64,000 nucleotides of DNA from Occultella aeris (GTDB lineage Bacteria; Actinomycetota; Actinomycetes; Actinomycetales; Beutenbergiaceae), in the NCBI RefSeq assembly GCF_902703175.1, contig NZ_CACRYJ010000004.1:1-64000 (forward strand), in the 5' to 3' direction. Of the stretch, positions 7,771-16,275 are shown in pieces. Positions within the stretch are counted from its first letter, which is position 1; each line of letters begins with the position of its first letter. Under the pieces are notes generated by a model, which had not been told where the DNA came from, did not search any database, and saw only the letters and a program-made list of their open reading frames with translations. The translations under genes were made by a program, and so were the position numbers.

Positions 7771-9251
7771 GGTCGTTCCACCACCTCGGTGTGCTGATCG
7801 TCGGAGGCGAACTCGCCGGTCTCGCCCGGGTCCTGTTCCGCCCCCGGGGGTTCGGAGCCTGCGGGCACGACCTCGAGGGAGGTCTCGGTCGAGACCAGAC
7901 CGCCGCCGCCCTCGCCGGCGGGACGACGGGCGCCGTCGGACATCCGCAGCAGCAGAGCCACGACGATCCAGTTCGCCACCAGTGACGAGCCACCGCTGGC
8001 CAGGAACGGCATGGTCAGCCCGGTCAGCGGGATCAGCCGGGTCACGCCGCCCACCACGACGAAGCACTGCAGGGCCACCACGAAGGACAGACCGGAGGCG
8101 AGCAGCTTGCCGAACCCGTCGCGCAGGCCGATGCCCGTCCGGATGCCGCGCTCGATCAGGATCAGGTACAGCATCAGGATCGCCATCACGCCGGTCAGGC
8201 CGAGTTCCTCGCCGAGCGAGGCCATGATGAAGTCGGAGTTCGCGTACGGCACCAGGTCCGGATAACCCTCGCCCCAGCCGGTCCCGAACAACCCGCCGCT
8301 GGCCATCCCGAACAGGCCGCGGACGACTTGCCCCGAGCCGCCGGGGTCCCGGTTGTAGATCTCCGGGTCGAGGGCGTTCAGCCACACGTCCACGCGTGCC
8401 CCGACGTGCCCGAAGATGTTGGCCGCGAGCACGGCGCCGGCCGCGAACATGAGCAACCCGATCAGGATCCAGCTCCACCGCTCGGTGGCCACGTACAGCA
8501 TCGCGACGAACAGCCCGAAGAACAGCAGCGAACTGCCGAGGTCCGTCTGGCGGACCAGCACCAGGATGCTGACCGCCCACGCGAGCACGATCGGCCCGAA
8601 GTCACGCAGCCGCGGCAGCTGCAGCCCGAGGACCTTCGGCCCGGCCAGGGTGAGCACGTCCCGGTGGGTGACCAGGTAGCCGGCGAAGAACACCGCGAGC
8701 GCGATCTTCGCGAACTCGGCCGGCTGCACCGAGAACGGCCCGACCCGGACCCAGACCTGGGCACCGTTGATGTTCACCCCGAGGCCCGGGAGCATCGGCA
8801 GCACCAGCAGGACCAGACCGACGACCATCGCGGTGTAGGTGTAGCGGCGCAGGGTGCGGTGATCGCGCAGCAGGATCAGGACGGCGGCCGCACAGACCGC
8901 GCCGATGATCGTCCAGAGTTCCTGGCGGTCGCCGAAGCCGGCGGTCAGGCCGCGGGCGTCCAGGCGCAGGTCGATCCGGTGGATCATCGCAAGCCCGATG
9001 CCGTTCAGGGCCATCACGATCGGCAGGATGAGGGGATCCGCGTAGGGGGCGCGCCAGCGCAGGATCAGGTGGAGCCCGACGGCGATGGCGGCGAGCGTTG
9101 CCGCGTAGCCCCCGAAGCCGGCTGGCAGGGCGCCGCCGGTGGCCAGGCCGACCAGTGCGTAGCCGCCGATGCCGAGCGTCAGGGCGAGGAGCAGCAGCGC
9201 GATCTCCACGCCGCGCCCGGTGCGGACCCTGCTCGGGGCGACGGTCGCCAT
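7767..9251 (-). CDS. rodA: RodA/FtsW/SpoVE-family peptidoglycan glycosyltransferase
   Basis: 494 residues with ten or more membrane helices, the SEDS family architecture. A family signature is seen in the segment with VQPAEFAKIALAVF and later GLTMPFLASGGSSLVANW near the C-terminal end of the membrane region. A cytoplasmic tail of about 60 residues rich in Glu and Pro follows. It polymerises lipid II into glycan strands with a class B PBP, here PbpA. ATG start shares a base with the pstP stop (TGATG), and the stop overlaps the pbpA start. Confidence 0.94.
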   Translation of the reverse strand: MATVAPSRVRTGRGVEIALLLLALTLGIGGYALVGLATGGALPAGFGGYAATLAAIAVGLHLILRWRAPYADPLILPIVMALNGIGLAMIHRIDLRLDARGLTAGFGDRQELWTIIGAVCAAAVLILLRDHRTLRRYTYTAMVVGLVLLVLPMLPGLGVNINGAQVWVRVGPFSVQPAEFAKIALAVFFAGYLVTHRDVLTLAGPKVLGLQLPRLRDFGPIVLAWAVSILVLVRQTDLGSSLLFFGLFVAMLYVATERWSWILIGLLMFAAGAVLAANIFGHVGARVDVWLNALDPEIYNRDPGGSGQVVRGLFGMASGGLFGTGWGEGYPDLVPYANSDFIMASLGEELGLTGVMAILMLYLILIERGIRTGIGLRDGFGKLLASGLSFVVALQCFVVVGGVTRLIPLTGLTMPFLASGGSSLVANWIVVALLLRMSDGARRPAGEGGGGLVSTETSLEVVPAGSEPPGAEQDPGETGEFASDDQHTEVVERP

Positions 9252-10537
9252 CAGGGTTCCTCGGTCGTCTGTGCCCGGAGGTCCTCGACGATCGTCTCGG
9301 CGTCGGCCAGGGAGGTCGCCGCGATCACATCCTCGACCCGGGTCCGGGCGAACGCGGGCAGGTCGTCCAGAGCGATCGTCGTGGTCTCGTGCACGTGGGA
9401 CAGTTCGAGCGGGCCGAGGGACTGCGGGATGCCCTGGTAGATCGCGACCCGATCGGCGTTCGGCGCCACGAAGTACTGGGTCTGCGCCCAGCGGTAGCCG
9501 AGGGTGAGCGCACCTGCGACCAGGGCGAGCGCGACCAGGACCCAGATGCCAACCCGAAGGGCGCGCCGCCGCGGCGGCTCGAGGGCGAGTACGGCCTCTT
9601 CGGCCGCACGTTCGTCGTCGTCGGCGTCCTCGTCGAGGTAGCGCTCGCCGTCCGCCGGGGAGTCGGGGCCGTTGCTCACCCGGGCGGGCCGCCCGGTGGA
9701 GCGGGTGAGCGCGGCGGCCCGGGCTGCCGCGCTGTCGCCGCCGCGGGTCGGCTTGGACCGGTCGACGGCGGCCGCCCCCACGATCATCGGGGCGTTCTCG
9801 GGCAGTTCGTCCGTCTCGACGACGTCGGCCAACACGATCGTGATGTTGTCCTGGCCGCCGGCACGCAGGGCCAGGTCGATCAGGGCGTCGGCGCACTCGC
9901 CGAGGTTCGTGATGGACCGCACGGTCTCGGCGATCGTCTCGGCCGAGACGTAGGAGGAGAGGCCGTCGGAGCAGAGTAGCCAGCGGTCCCCGGCGCGGGC
10001 CTCCCGCACGGACTCGTCCAGCTCCGGCTCGGCGGCGTCGTCACCCAGGACGCGCAGCAGCACCGACCGGTGCGGGTGCTGCTCCGCCTCCTCCGGGGTG
10101 AGCTGTCCGAGGTCCACCAGGTGCTGCACGAACGTGTGGTCGGCGGTGACCTGGACGAGTTCGTCGTCGCGCAGCAGGTAGGCGCGCGAGTCGCCGACGT
10201 GCACCATGCCGAGCTTGCGCCCGGAGCGCAGCAGGGCGATCACGGTGGTGCCAAGACCCGCGAGCTCCGGCTTGGCGTCGGAGTACTCGACGAGGTCGGT
10301 GTGCGCGGCGCTGACCGCCCGCCGCAACTGGTCCACCAGGTCGTCCCCGCCGTGGGCCTCCCCGTCCAGCGGCGCCAGGTGTGCCACGGCCACGGAGGAG
10401 GCGATGTCACCGCCCGCCGGTCCGCCCATGCCGTCGGCGAGCACCAGCAGGTGCGGGCCGGCGTATCCCGAGTCCTGGTTCACGGAGCGGACCAGACCCA
10501 CATCGGAGCGGGCGACGTATCTGAGGGTGAGGGTCAC
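9251..10537 (-). CDS. pstP: PP2C-type Ser/Thr phosphatase PstP
   Basis: 428 residues. The PP2C domain (about 1-240) has the metal-binding motifs SVNQDSG, LADGMGG, VGDSRAYL, CSDGLSSYV and GGQDNIT. A variable linker leads to a single membrane helix (about 320-343) and an extracytoplasmic C-terminal domain of roughly 85 residues. This is the cognate phosphatase of PknA/PknB. The GTG at 10537 is used because VTLTLRYVARSDVG is the conserved beginning of the domain. Confidence 0.93.
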   Translation of the reverse strand: MTLTLRYVARSDVGLVRSVNQDSGYAGPHLLVLADGMGGPAGGDIASSVAVAHLAPLDGEAHGGDDLVDQLRRAVSAAHTDLVEYSDAKPELAGLGTTVIALLRSGRKLGMVHVGDSRAYLLRDDELVQVTADHTFVQHLVDLGQLTPEEAEQHPHRSVLLRVLGDDAAEPELDESVREARAGDRWLLCSDGLSSYVSAETIAETVRSITNLGECADALIDLALRAGGQDNITIVLADVVETDELPENAPMIVGAAAVDRSKPTRGGDSAAARAAALTRSTGRPARVSNGPDSPADGERYLDEDADDDERAAEEAVLALEPPRRRALRVGIWVLVALALVAGALTLGYRWAQTQYFVAPNADRVAIYQGIPQSLGPLELSHVHETTTIALDDLPAFARTRVEDVIAATSLADAETIVEDLRAQTTEEP

Positions 10538-10542
10538 GTGGC

Positions 10543-11031
10543 CTACCGGTGCAGTTCGATGACGGTCTGGCCGATCCGGATCGGGGTTCCGATCGTCACC
10601 GGTGTCGGACCGTGGACGCGGTGCGCGCCGAGGTACGTGCCGTTTCGGGACTCGAGGTCCTCGACGAACCACTGACCGTCCTCGGGGAAGATCCGGGCGT
10701 GCCGGTTCGAGGCGTAGTCGTCGTCGAGGACGAGGGTGGACGACGGCGCGCGGCCGATCAGGACCGACGACTGGCCGAGCTTGAGGGTCGTGCCGCGCAG
10801 CGGCCCCGCGGTCACGCGGATGGTCGACGGAGCCCCACGAGAGGCGCGCGAGGAGCGTTGGTTCGCTCCGCCGTCGGGCACCGGCCGGCGTGAGCCGGTC
10901 AGCACCGAGCCACGCGCGATCACGCGGGTCCCGAAGATGTCTCGACGCAGCACGGACACCGCGGAGAGCACGAGCAGCCAGAGCACCACCAGGTAGCCCA
11001 CCCGCAACAGGGTGACGATCAGTTCGCTCAC
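10543..11031 (-). CDS. fhaB: FHA-domain membrane protein FhaB/FipA
   Basis: 162 residues. An N-terminal membrane helix (about 4-27) and a basic linker lead to a C-terminal FHA domain (about 75-160) with the phosphothreonine-binding pattern IGRAPSS, SNRHARI and SRNGTYLG. In mycobacteria the homologue binds phosphorylated kinase targets and links FtsZ and FtsQ. It lies 5 bases upstream of pstP in the same operon. Confidence 0.9.
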   Translation of the reverse strand: MSELIVTLLRVGYLVVLWLLVLSAVSVLRRDIFGTRVIARGSVLTGSRRPVPDGGANQRSSRASRGAPSTIRVTAGPLRGTTLKLGQSSVLIGRAPSSTLVLDDDYASNRHARIFPEDGQWFVEDLESRNGTYLGAHRVHGPTPVTIGTPIRIGQTVIELHR

Positions 11032-11040
11032 GAGGGGCCC

Positions 11041-11745
11041 TCAGCGGCCGTCGCCGTCGTCGGCGCCGGTCCAGAAGAGGATGCGGGTCCGTCCGATGGT
11101 GAGGGTGTTGCCGTCGACGAGCGTGGCCGCCGCGACCTGGTGCCCCTCGACGAACGTGCCGTTGGTGGAGCCGAGGTCGGTCGCGATCACGCCGTCCGAG
11201 GTGATCCGGATCTCCAGGTGCCGCCGCGAGACGCCGGAGTCGTCGACGATGATGTCTGCCTCGGAGCCACGGCCGATCACTGTCACTGGGCCGGTGAGGA
11301 GGTAGCGTTGGCCATCGATGTCCACGATCGGGTGGCGTGTGGTGGCGGTCGAGGTGGCCGGCGCGACGGCGCCCCGCCGGGAGCTGGAGCGGACCTTGAA
11401 GCGGCCCGGCTCGAGGTCCTCGGACTGGTCGAACTCGACCTCCACCGGTCCCACGAACACGTAGTTCTGGCTCGTTGCGTGATCCGTGGCGGCGGCGATC
11501 ATCTCGTCCGCCATCGCCTCCTCGCCCCAGTCCAGGACCTGGTCGTAGTCCTTCGGCGAGAGTTCCACCACGAATGTGTTGGGGACCACGGTGCGGCCGC
11601 GGGACAGCGCGGCGGTGCGATCGTCCATGTCCCGGCGGATGGCGCTGGCGATCTCCACCGGCTTCAGCTCGGACCGGAACGCCTTCGCGAACGCGTTGTT
11701 GACGACTCGTTCGACACCCTTCTCGAAACGGTCCAGCACTCCCAT
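11041..11745 (-). CDS. fhaA: DUF3662 and FHA-domain protein FhaA
   Basis: 234 residues and first gene of the minus-strand kinase operon. The N-terminal DUF3662 domain (about 1-120) begins MGVLDRFEKGVERVVNNAFA, and an FHA domain (about 150-228) carries IGRGSEAD, SRRHLEI and GSTNGTFV. FhaA binds phosphorylated partners such as the MviN pseudokinase and restrains wall synthesis. The protein is short: some homologues exceed 400 residues because of a long disordered linker, which here is about 25 residues. A GGAGG ribosome site precedes the ATG. Confidence 0.92.
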   Translation of the reverse strand: MGVLDRFEKGVERVVNNAFAKAFRSELKPVEIASAIRRDMDDRTAALSRGRTVVPNTFVVELSPKDYDQVLDWGEEAMADEMIAAATDHATSQNYVFVGPVEVEFDQSEDLEPGRFKVRSSSRRGAVAPATSTATTRHPIVDIDGQRYLLTGPVTVIGRGSEADIIVDDSGVSRRHLEIRITSDGVIATDLGSTNGTFVEGHQVAAATLVDGNTLTIGRTRILFWTGADDGDGR

Positions 11746-12000
11746 GGCGCACCTCCTCCCTAGTGTCGGTGGGCCGGCGGCCCACTGTGTGGTTGCTCAC
11801 TGGCACCCGCTGCGCACCTCCGGCGGGCACGCGGCGAATGCAGGCGAACGCCCACTCGTTACACCAGATCGTAAACGTCGCAGGGCCATGGCGGGGTGAG
11901 GCAGGCCCGGACGGCGCCCACGCATGGCCGAAAGGGTGCGTGCGCCGTGATAATCTACGGAACGCTGATCGAGGTGGCGTGCCACTGAGTGATGCGGCGC
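11746..12000. promoter_or_regulatory. Divergent promoter region between fhaA and tRNA-Leu
   Basis: 255 bases without a credible gene. On the plus strand GATAAT (11949-11954) is a good -10 for the tRNA, but no clear -35 is visible. The fhaA promoter should read leftward from here; no strong consensus pair stands out. Confidence 0.35.
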
Positions 12001-12084
12001 GCGCGAGTGGCGGAATAGGCAGACGCGCACGGTTCAGGTCCGTGTGCCCGAAAGGGCGTGGGGGTTCAACTCCCCCCTCGCGCA
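12001..12084 (+). tRNA. tRNA-Leu (anticodon CAG)
   Basis: A cloverleaf can be drawn. The acceptor gcgcgag (12001-12007) pairs with ctcgcgc (12077-12083), followed by discriminator A. The anticodon stem cacgg/ccgtg holds the loop ttcaggt with anticodon CAG at 12035-12037. A long variable arm (gccc-gaaa-gggc) marks a class II tRNA, and the T loop is ggttcaac. CCA is not encoded. It reads CUG, a frequent leucine codon in this G+C-rich genome. The tRNA follows the fha cluster in many actinobacteria. Confidence 0.95.
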
Positions 12085-12092
12085 CAAGCAGA

Positions 12093-12139
12093 GACCGGCG
12101 GGACTCCAACGGGAAGTAGGGGTCCCGCCGGTCATTTTT
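12093..12139 (+). terminator. Rho-independent terminator after tRNA-Leu
   Basis: A perfect 12-bp stem, gaccggcgggac (12093-12104) with gtcccgccggtc (12122-12133), is followed by a T run (ATTTTTC). It lies 9 bases after the tRNA end. Confidence 0.9.
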
Positions 12140-12244
12140 CTCGGTCCATCCGTCGTCCTGCCACCCTCTCAGGCACGGACTGACGGCAATCTGCACAGGT
12201 GCGCCAGCGCAGCAGCGGAGCCGGGCACCAGCACCGTGCGACCA

Positions 12245-12877
12245 CTAGCGCTGTGGGTCTGCTGAGCGAGCCGGCGCGCCGCTGAGGACGTCGTCCGCCG
12301 CTGCGTACAGCACTTCCAGCTCGGTTGCGAGCGTCGAGTCCTCGGATGGCAGCGCGCGTGCGACCGCGAGCCCATTGACGAGGGTGAGCAACACCCTCGC
12401 CCGCCGGGCATCGTCTCCTGGCGCCAGCGCTCCCTCGCGCCGGAGGATTCCCAGGCAGTACTCGATCCGGCGACGGAGTTCCCGCTCGATGGCGATGTAC
12501 TCGGCACCGGCCGCCGCAGACGAGTCGTCGGCCGCGTAACGGTCCATTGTTCGGCGCCAGGCTTCGCGGGGCTCGAGGTCGACGCCGACCGGGTTGAGGA
12601 TGCGTTGCAAGCACCCGACGAGCCGGTCCCTGGCCGGTATCGACTCGTCGTGGATGCTGTCCTCGGGGAGCACCAGGTCATAGATCAGTACCATCACCTC
12701 CTCCATCAGGGCACGCTTGGTGGGGAAGTGATGCTGCAGCGAGCCGGCGCTCACCCCAGCGCGCGCCGCGACCGCCCGCACGCTCAGCATCGCACCGGGA
12801 GCCTCGCCGAGCATCGTCGCTGCGGCCCACAGGATCTTGTCCCGGCTGCCGATGCCTTCTGGTGGCTGCAACTCCAC
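12245..12877 (-). CDS. TetR-family transcriptional regulator
   Basis: 210 residues. The N-terminal helix-turn-helix (about 12-58) reads LSVRAVAARAGVSAGSLQHHFPTKRALM, typical of TetR, followed by an all-helical ligand domain of unknown specificity. GTG start with GGAGGT upstream. It is divergent from the CPBP protease gene and its promoter region holds a repeated CCGTATTGGTC element, so local auto- and cross-regulation is likely. Confidence 0.85.
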   Translation of the reverse strand: MELQPPEGIGSRDKILWAAATMLGEAPGAMLSVRAVAARAGVSAGSLQHHFPTKRALMEEVMVLIYDLVLPEDSIHDESIPARDRLVGCLQRILNPVGVDLEPREAWRRTMDRYAADDSSAAAGAEYIAIERELRRRIEYCLGILRREGALAPGDDARRARVLLTLVNGLAVARALPSEDSTLATELEVLYAAADDVLSGAPARSADPQR

Positions 12878-12893
12878 GTCGACCTCCGTTACG

Positions 12894-12944
12894 CCGTATT
12901 GGTCACCATGCTACGGTCAGCGAGAGCAATACACCGTATTGGTC
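12894..12944. promoter_or_regulatory. Direct-repeat candidate operator between TetR and CPBP genes
   Basis: The 11-mer ccgtattggtc occurs at 12894-12904 and 12934-12944, exactly 40 bases apart. The second copy lies in a partial palindrome caata-N5-tattg (12927-12941). This is an A+T-rich patch in G+C-rich DNA between divergent genes, as expected for a TetR binding site. Confidence 0.55.
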
Positions 12945-13001
12945 GAGCAGTCCGGCACTCCGGCAACTGACGCACCTATGCACCGAACGGAAGGGAACGA
13001 C

Positions 13002-13964
13002 ATGTCGACAACGCCCTCCTCGCCCTGGCTGGTCACCACCCCACAGGACGACAGGAACTCGCCCTCGGTCTCGGCTGGGGTGGAGTATCACCGGGTCTTG
13101 GCCGGCGAGGACCGACGCATCCTCCGAGGTCTCCTTGCGATCTTCCTCGTCGCCGTGGGCCTGGTCGTCTTCTCCCTCGGCACCGGCGCGCTCGCGACAC
13201 TCGTCGACACCCGTTTGGGCAACGATCCGCAGGCCTACACCCCGGCGCGCCACGCGGCCAGCATGATCGGCCTCGGCCTCCTCCTGCCCTGGAGCATGCT
13301 TCTGCAGCGATGGCTCTACGGAGTGCCCGGGGCGTCCCTGCACTCCGTGTCCTCGCGGTTCCGCTTCGATCTCTTCGGCAAGGCGCTGCTTGTCTTCGGA
13401 CCCGCCTGGCTCGTCGTGAACACCGTCGCCTTCTTCCTCCCCGCCGAGGAGGTGCCCTGGTCGCAGGCCGAGCTCGTGGCGATGTTTCTGCTCACCATCC
13501 TGCTCACGCCGCTACAGACCACCGGGGAGGAATACGGGGTCCGCGGGCTGGCCTTCCGCGTCATCGGGAGCTGGACCCGGAACGCCCGCGCCGGGCTCGT
13601 CGCCGGCATCGTCGTCACCAGCGTTCTGTTCACCCTCATGCACGGCTCAACGGACCCCTACATCATCACGTGGTACCTGACGTTGTTCACCTGCCTGGCC
13701 ATCATCACGTGGCGCACCGGTGGCCTGGAGATAGCGGTCGTGCTGCACGCGATCCTCAACACCAGCAGTTTCCTCGCGGCCATCCTGCTGCGCATCGACT
13801 TCGGTGCCGCGCTCGGGGACCGGTCCGCCGGGGTCGGCTCGCCCTCCCAACTGCTGCCGGCCCTCGCAGTCCTCATCATCACCGTCATCATCTGCTGGTG
13901 GACGCGAAGGACGGGGCCGGTCCTGACCCCGGCGTCGGGGAGCCGCGTGTCGCAGCACCCGTGA
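13002..13964 (+). CDS. CPBP-family intramembrane glutamic endopeptidase
   Basis: 320 residues with about eight membrane helices. The three CPBP (Abi/Rce1-like) motifs are present in order: EExxxR in GEEYGVRGLAF, FxxxH in FTLMHGS, and HxxxN in HAILNTS. Bacterial members are linked to bacteriocin self-immunity, protein maturation or quality control; nothing here decides the substrate. The ATG at 13002 has a GGAAGGGAA ribosome site. It is controlled, by position, by the divergent TetR gene. Confidence 0.85.
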   Translation: MSTTPSSPWLVTTPQDDRNSPSVSAGVEYHRVLAGEDRRILRGLLAIFLVAVGLVVFSLGTGALATLVDTRLGNDPQAYTPARHAASMIGLGLLLPWSMLLQRWLYGVPGASLHSVSSRFRFDLFGKALLVFGPAWLVVNTVAFFLPAEEVPWSQAELVAMFLLTILLTPLQTTGEEYGVRGLAFRVIGSWTRNARAGLVAGIVVTSVLFTLMHGSTDPYIITWYLTLFTCLAIITWRTGGLEIAVVLHAILNTSSFLAAILLRIDFGAALGDRSAGVGSPSQLLPALAVLIITVIICWWTRRTGPVLTPASGSRVSQHP

Positions 13965-14091
13965 CCCTGCGTGGGGTCCACAAGGTCAACCCGCAGGAAT
14001 GCTCGCGAGTCCCTCCGAGTGCCGGGCCCACCCACTGATCCAAACCGACTTGGAGCGCTTCGTCGTCCTCATTGGTATTAATCGTACGCCC

Positions 14092-14121
14092 TTGACAAAC
14101 CTCTCCTCTCACTGCGACTCT
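14092..14121 (+). promoter_or_regulatory. Candidate promoter of the sulfatase/ABC operon
   Basis: A perfect -35 TTGACA (14092-14097) is followed after 18 bases by GACTCT (14116-14121), a weak -10. An A+T-rich block (tattaatcgtac) lies just upstream near 14076-14088 and may bind a regulator, possibly the ROK protein encoded at the end of the locus. Apart from this, 13965-14153 shows no gene. Confidence 0.45.
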
Positions 14122-14153
14122 CGGCCGGTCAGTCACAACCGAAGGAGCTGAGG

Positions 14154-14288
14154 GTGACCGAAAGAAGGACAGGGACGTTCTACGGTCGGCAGTTGCTCGT
14201 GTCGAGTGGGTCGATCTCCATCGCAGGTGCGGCCCGCGGCCGAGGTGGCAGGTCGGCCGGGGATTCCAACGAGATCGTGCCCTCGTGA
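14154..14288 (+). CDS. 44-residue ORF overlapping the permease start
   Basis: GTG at 14154 has AAGGAG (14142-14147) with a 6-base gap, a near-ideal ribosome site. The frame runs 44 codons and its TGA (14286-14288) overlaps the GTG of the permease gene (GTGA). The peptide begins MTERRTGTFYGRQ and is rich in Gly, Ser and Arg, with no recognised domain. The permease itself has no ribosome site as good as this one, so the ORF may exist to couple translation. Whether the peptide has a function of its own is unknown. Confidence 0.55.
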   Translation: MTERRTGTFYGRQLLVSSGSISIAGAARGRGGRSAGDSNEIVPS

Positions 14289-15268
14289 CGGCGACCATCG
14301 AACGCCCTGGAAAGACCACGCCGAAGTCGACCCGTGGGAACTCGCAGCAGCGCCGTCGCACGCCGTGGTGGCGTCGGGTCGTGCGGGACCGCACGGTGCT
14401 GCTGCTGGCGTTGCCTGGGATCGCGGTCATCGTCGTCTTCCAGTACGTCGCCCTCGGCGGCAACGTCATCGCGTTCCAGGACTTCCAGCCCTACCTCGGC
14501 ATCGGCCGCTCGCTGTGGGTGGGCTTCGAGAACTTCTCAGTCCTCTTCAACGGGGATCCCGAGTTCCTGCAGGCACTGCGGAACACGCTCTTGATCACCG
14601 CCCTGCAGACGGTCTTCGTGTTTCCCGCACCGATCGTTCTCGCGCTGCTGCTCAACAGCCTGGTCTCGAACAGGGTGAAGCAGGCCGTGCAGTCCGTGCT
14701 GTACCTGCCGCACTTCCTCTCCTGGGTCATCGTGGTGGCGATCTTCCAGCAGATGCTCGGCGGCGCCGGCCTGCTCAACAACTGGATCCGGTCGCGTGGC
14801 CTGGAGACCATCGACATCATCGGGAACCCCGACACCTTCTACGCACTCATCACCTCCCAGGTCATCTGGAAAGACACGGGCTGGGCGACGATCCTGTTCC
14901 TCGCGGTGCTCTCGCAGATCGACCGTTCGCTCTATGAGGCGTCTGCGATGGACGGCGCCACTCGCATGCGCCAGATCTGGCATGTGACGCTGCCGGGGAT
15001 GCGGCCGATCATCATCCTGCTGTTCATTCTCAAGCTTGGCGACTCGCTGTCGGTCGGCTTCGAGCAACTCGTCCTGCAGCAACAGGCGGTCGGACTGGGT
15101 GTCGCGCAGGTGCTCGACACCTACGTGTACAACAACGGCATCCTCGGCGGCGCCTGGGGCGTCTCCGCCGCCGTCGGACTCGTGAAGGGCCTGGTGGGTC
15201 TCGTGCTCGTGCTGGTGGCGAACAAGGTCGCCCACATCTTCGGCGAGGAAGGGGTGTATCGGGCATGA
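14285..15268 (+). CDS. Sugar ABC transporter permease, LplB/YtcP-type first subunit
   Basis: 327 residues with six predicted membrane helices. The coupling-loop motif EASAMDGATRMRQIWHVTLPGM (about residues 218-239) contacts the ATPase in this family. It belongs to the CUT1 group typified by LplB, which imports oligosaccharides with a large lipoprotein subunit. No ATPase is encoded in the locus, so a shared multi-sugar ATPase (MsiK-like) elsewhere is expected. The stop overlaps the second permease start by four bases. Confidence 0.9.
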   Translation: MTATIERPGKTTPKSTRGNSQQRRRTPWWRRVVRDRTVLLLALPGIAVIVVFQYVALGGNVIAFQDFQPYLGIGRSLWVGFENFSVLFNGDPEFLQALRNTLLITALQTVFVFPAPIVLALLLNSLVSNRVKQAVQSVLYLPHFLSWVIVVAIFQQMLGGAGLLNNWIRSRGLETIDIIGNPDTFYALITSQVIWKDTGWATILFLAVLSQIDRSLYEASAMDGATRMRQIWHVTLPGMRPIIILLFILKLGDSLSVGFEQLVLQQQAVGLGVAQVLDTYVYNNGILGGAWGVSAAVGLVKGLVGLVLVLVANKVAHIFGEEGVYRA

Positions 15269-16215
15269 CCGCGACTCAGACCGGCTCGGCCGATGCCCGG
15301 CGCGACCGGGCGCCCCGTCGACGTCGCCGAGGTGCTCTCATCGACGGGGTCCCGCGTCCCGGGCCTGTCGAGAACGTCATCAAGGCGATCGTGCTCGGCG
15401 TCGCCTGCCTGCTGGTGCTGCTGCCGTTCCTTGGCATCATCTCGACATCGCTGGCGACCCCCGCGCAGGTCATTCAGGCCGGCGGTTTCGTGCTGATCCC
15501 CGAGGGCATCGACCTCACCGCCTACCGCTCGGTCTTTGCCGGCGGCGCGGTCACACGGGCCCTGCTCGTCAGCGTGTTCGTGACAGGGGTGGGCACGCTC
15601 ATCAGCCTCACGCTGACCGCAATGCTCGGGTGGGCGCTCAGTCGACGCGGCAGCATCGGCAACCGGCAGCTGCTGGTTCTGGTCCTGGTGAGCCTGCTGT
15701 TCAGCCCCGGCATCATTCCCAGTTACCTGGTCGTCCAACAGTTCGGTCTGCTCGACAGCCTGTGGGCACTGATCATCCCGACGGCGGTCTCGGCCTTCAA
15801 TGTCATCGTGGTACGGGCCTTCTTCGTGGGGCTGCCGCAGGAGGTCATGGACAGCGCGCGCATCGACGGTGCTGGCGAGTGGCAGACCTTCCGCTACATG
15901 GGGCTGCCGCTGGCCAGGCCCGTGCTGGCGGTCGTCGGGCTCTTCTATGGCGTGGGCTATTGGAACGCGTTCTTCAATGCCCTGCTCTACATCTCCGACG
16001 CTTCGAAGTGGCCGCTGCAGCTGGTACTGCGCACCTACGTGGTGGACGGCTACCAGATCGGTGCACAGGACCTCGGCACGGAGGCGGCGCTGCCGCCGCA
16101 GACGTCGCTGCAGATGGCGATCCTCGTCATCTCGATCATCCCGATCCTGATCGTCTACCCCTTCCTCCAGCGACATTTCGCCAAGGGAATGCTCACCGGC
16201 GCCGTCAAGGGCTGA
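15265..16215 (+). CDS. Sugar ABC transporter permease, LplC/YtcP-type second subunit
   Basis: 316 residues. A basic N-terminal tail (to about 30) precedes six membrane helices. The EAA-type loop reads DSARIDGAGEWQTFRYMGLPLA (about 193-214). It forms the membrane channel with the preceding permease, to which it is translationally coupled by ATGA. Confidence 0.9.
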   Translation: MTATQTGSADARRDRAPRRRRRGALIDGVPRPGPVENVIKAIVLGVACLLVLLPFLGIISTSLATPAQVIQAGGFVLIPEGIDLTAYRSVFAGGAVTRALLVSVFVTGVGTLISLTLTAMLGWALSRRGSIGNRQLLVLVLVSLLFSPGIIPSYLVVQQFGLLDSLWALIIPTAVSAFNVIVVRAFFVGLPQEVMDSARIDGAGEWQTFRYMGLPLARPVLAVVGLFYGVGYWNAFFNALLYISDASKWPLQLVLRTYVVDGYQIGAQDLGTEAALPPQTSLQMAILVISIIPILIVYPFLQRHFAKGMLTGAVKG

Positions 16216-16275
16216 CCGGGCACCCGAATACCCCACCGGCCGCTCGGCGGCCACGACTCGACGAGGAGCAATCGT

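Noticed and set aside
9251-12196. Possible giant fusion of PstP with upstream sequence
   Set aside because: The frame runs through fhaB, fhaA and the tRNA region on the same strand but in another frame; PstP homology starts at the GTG at 10537.
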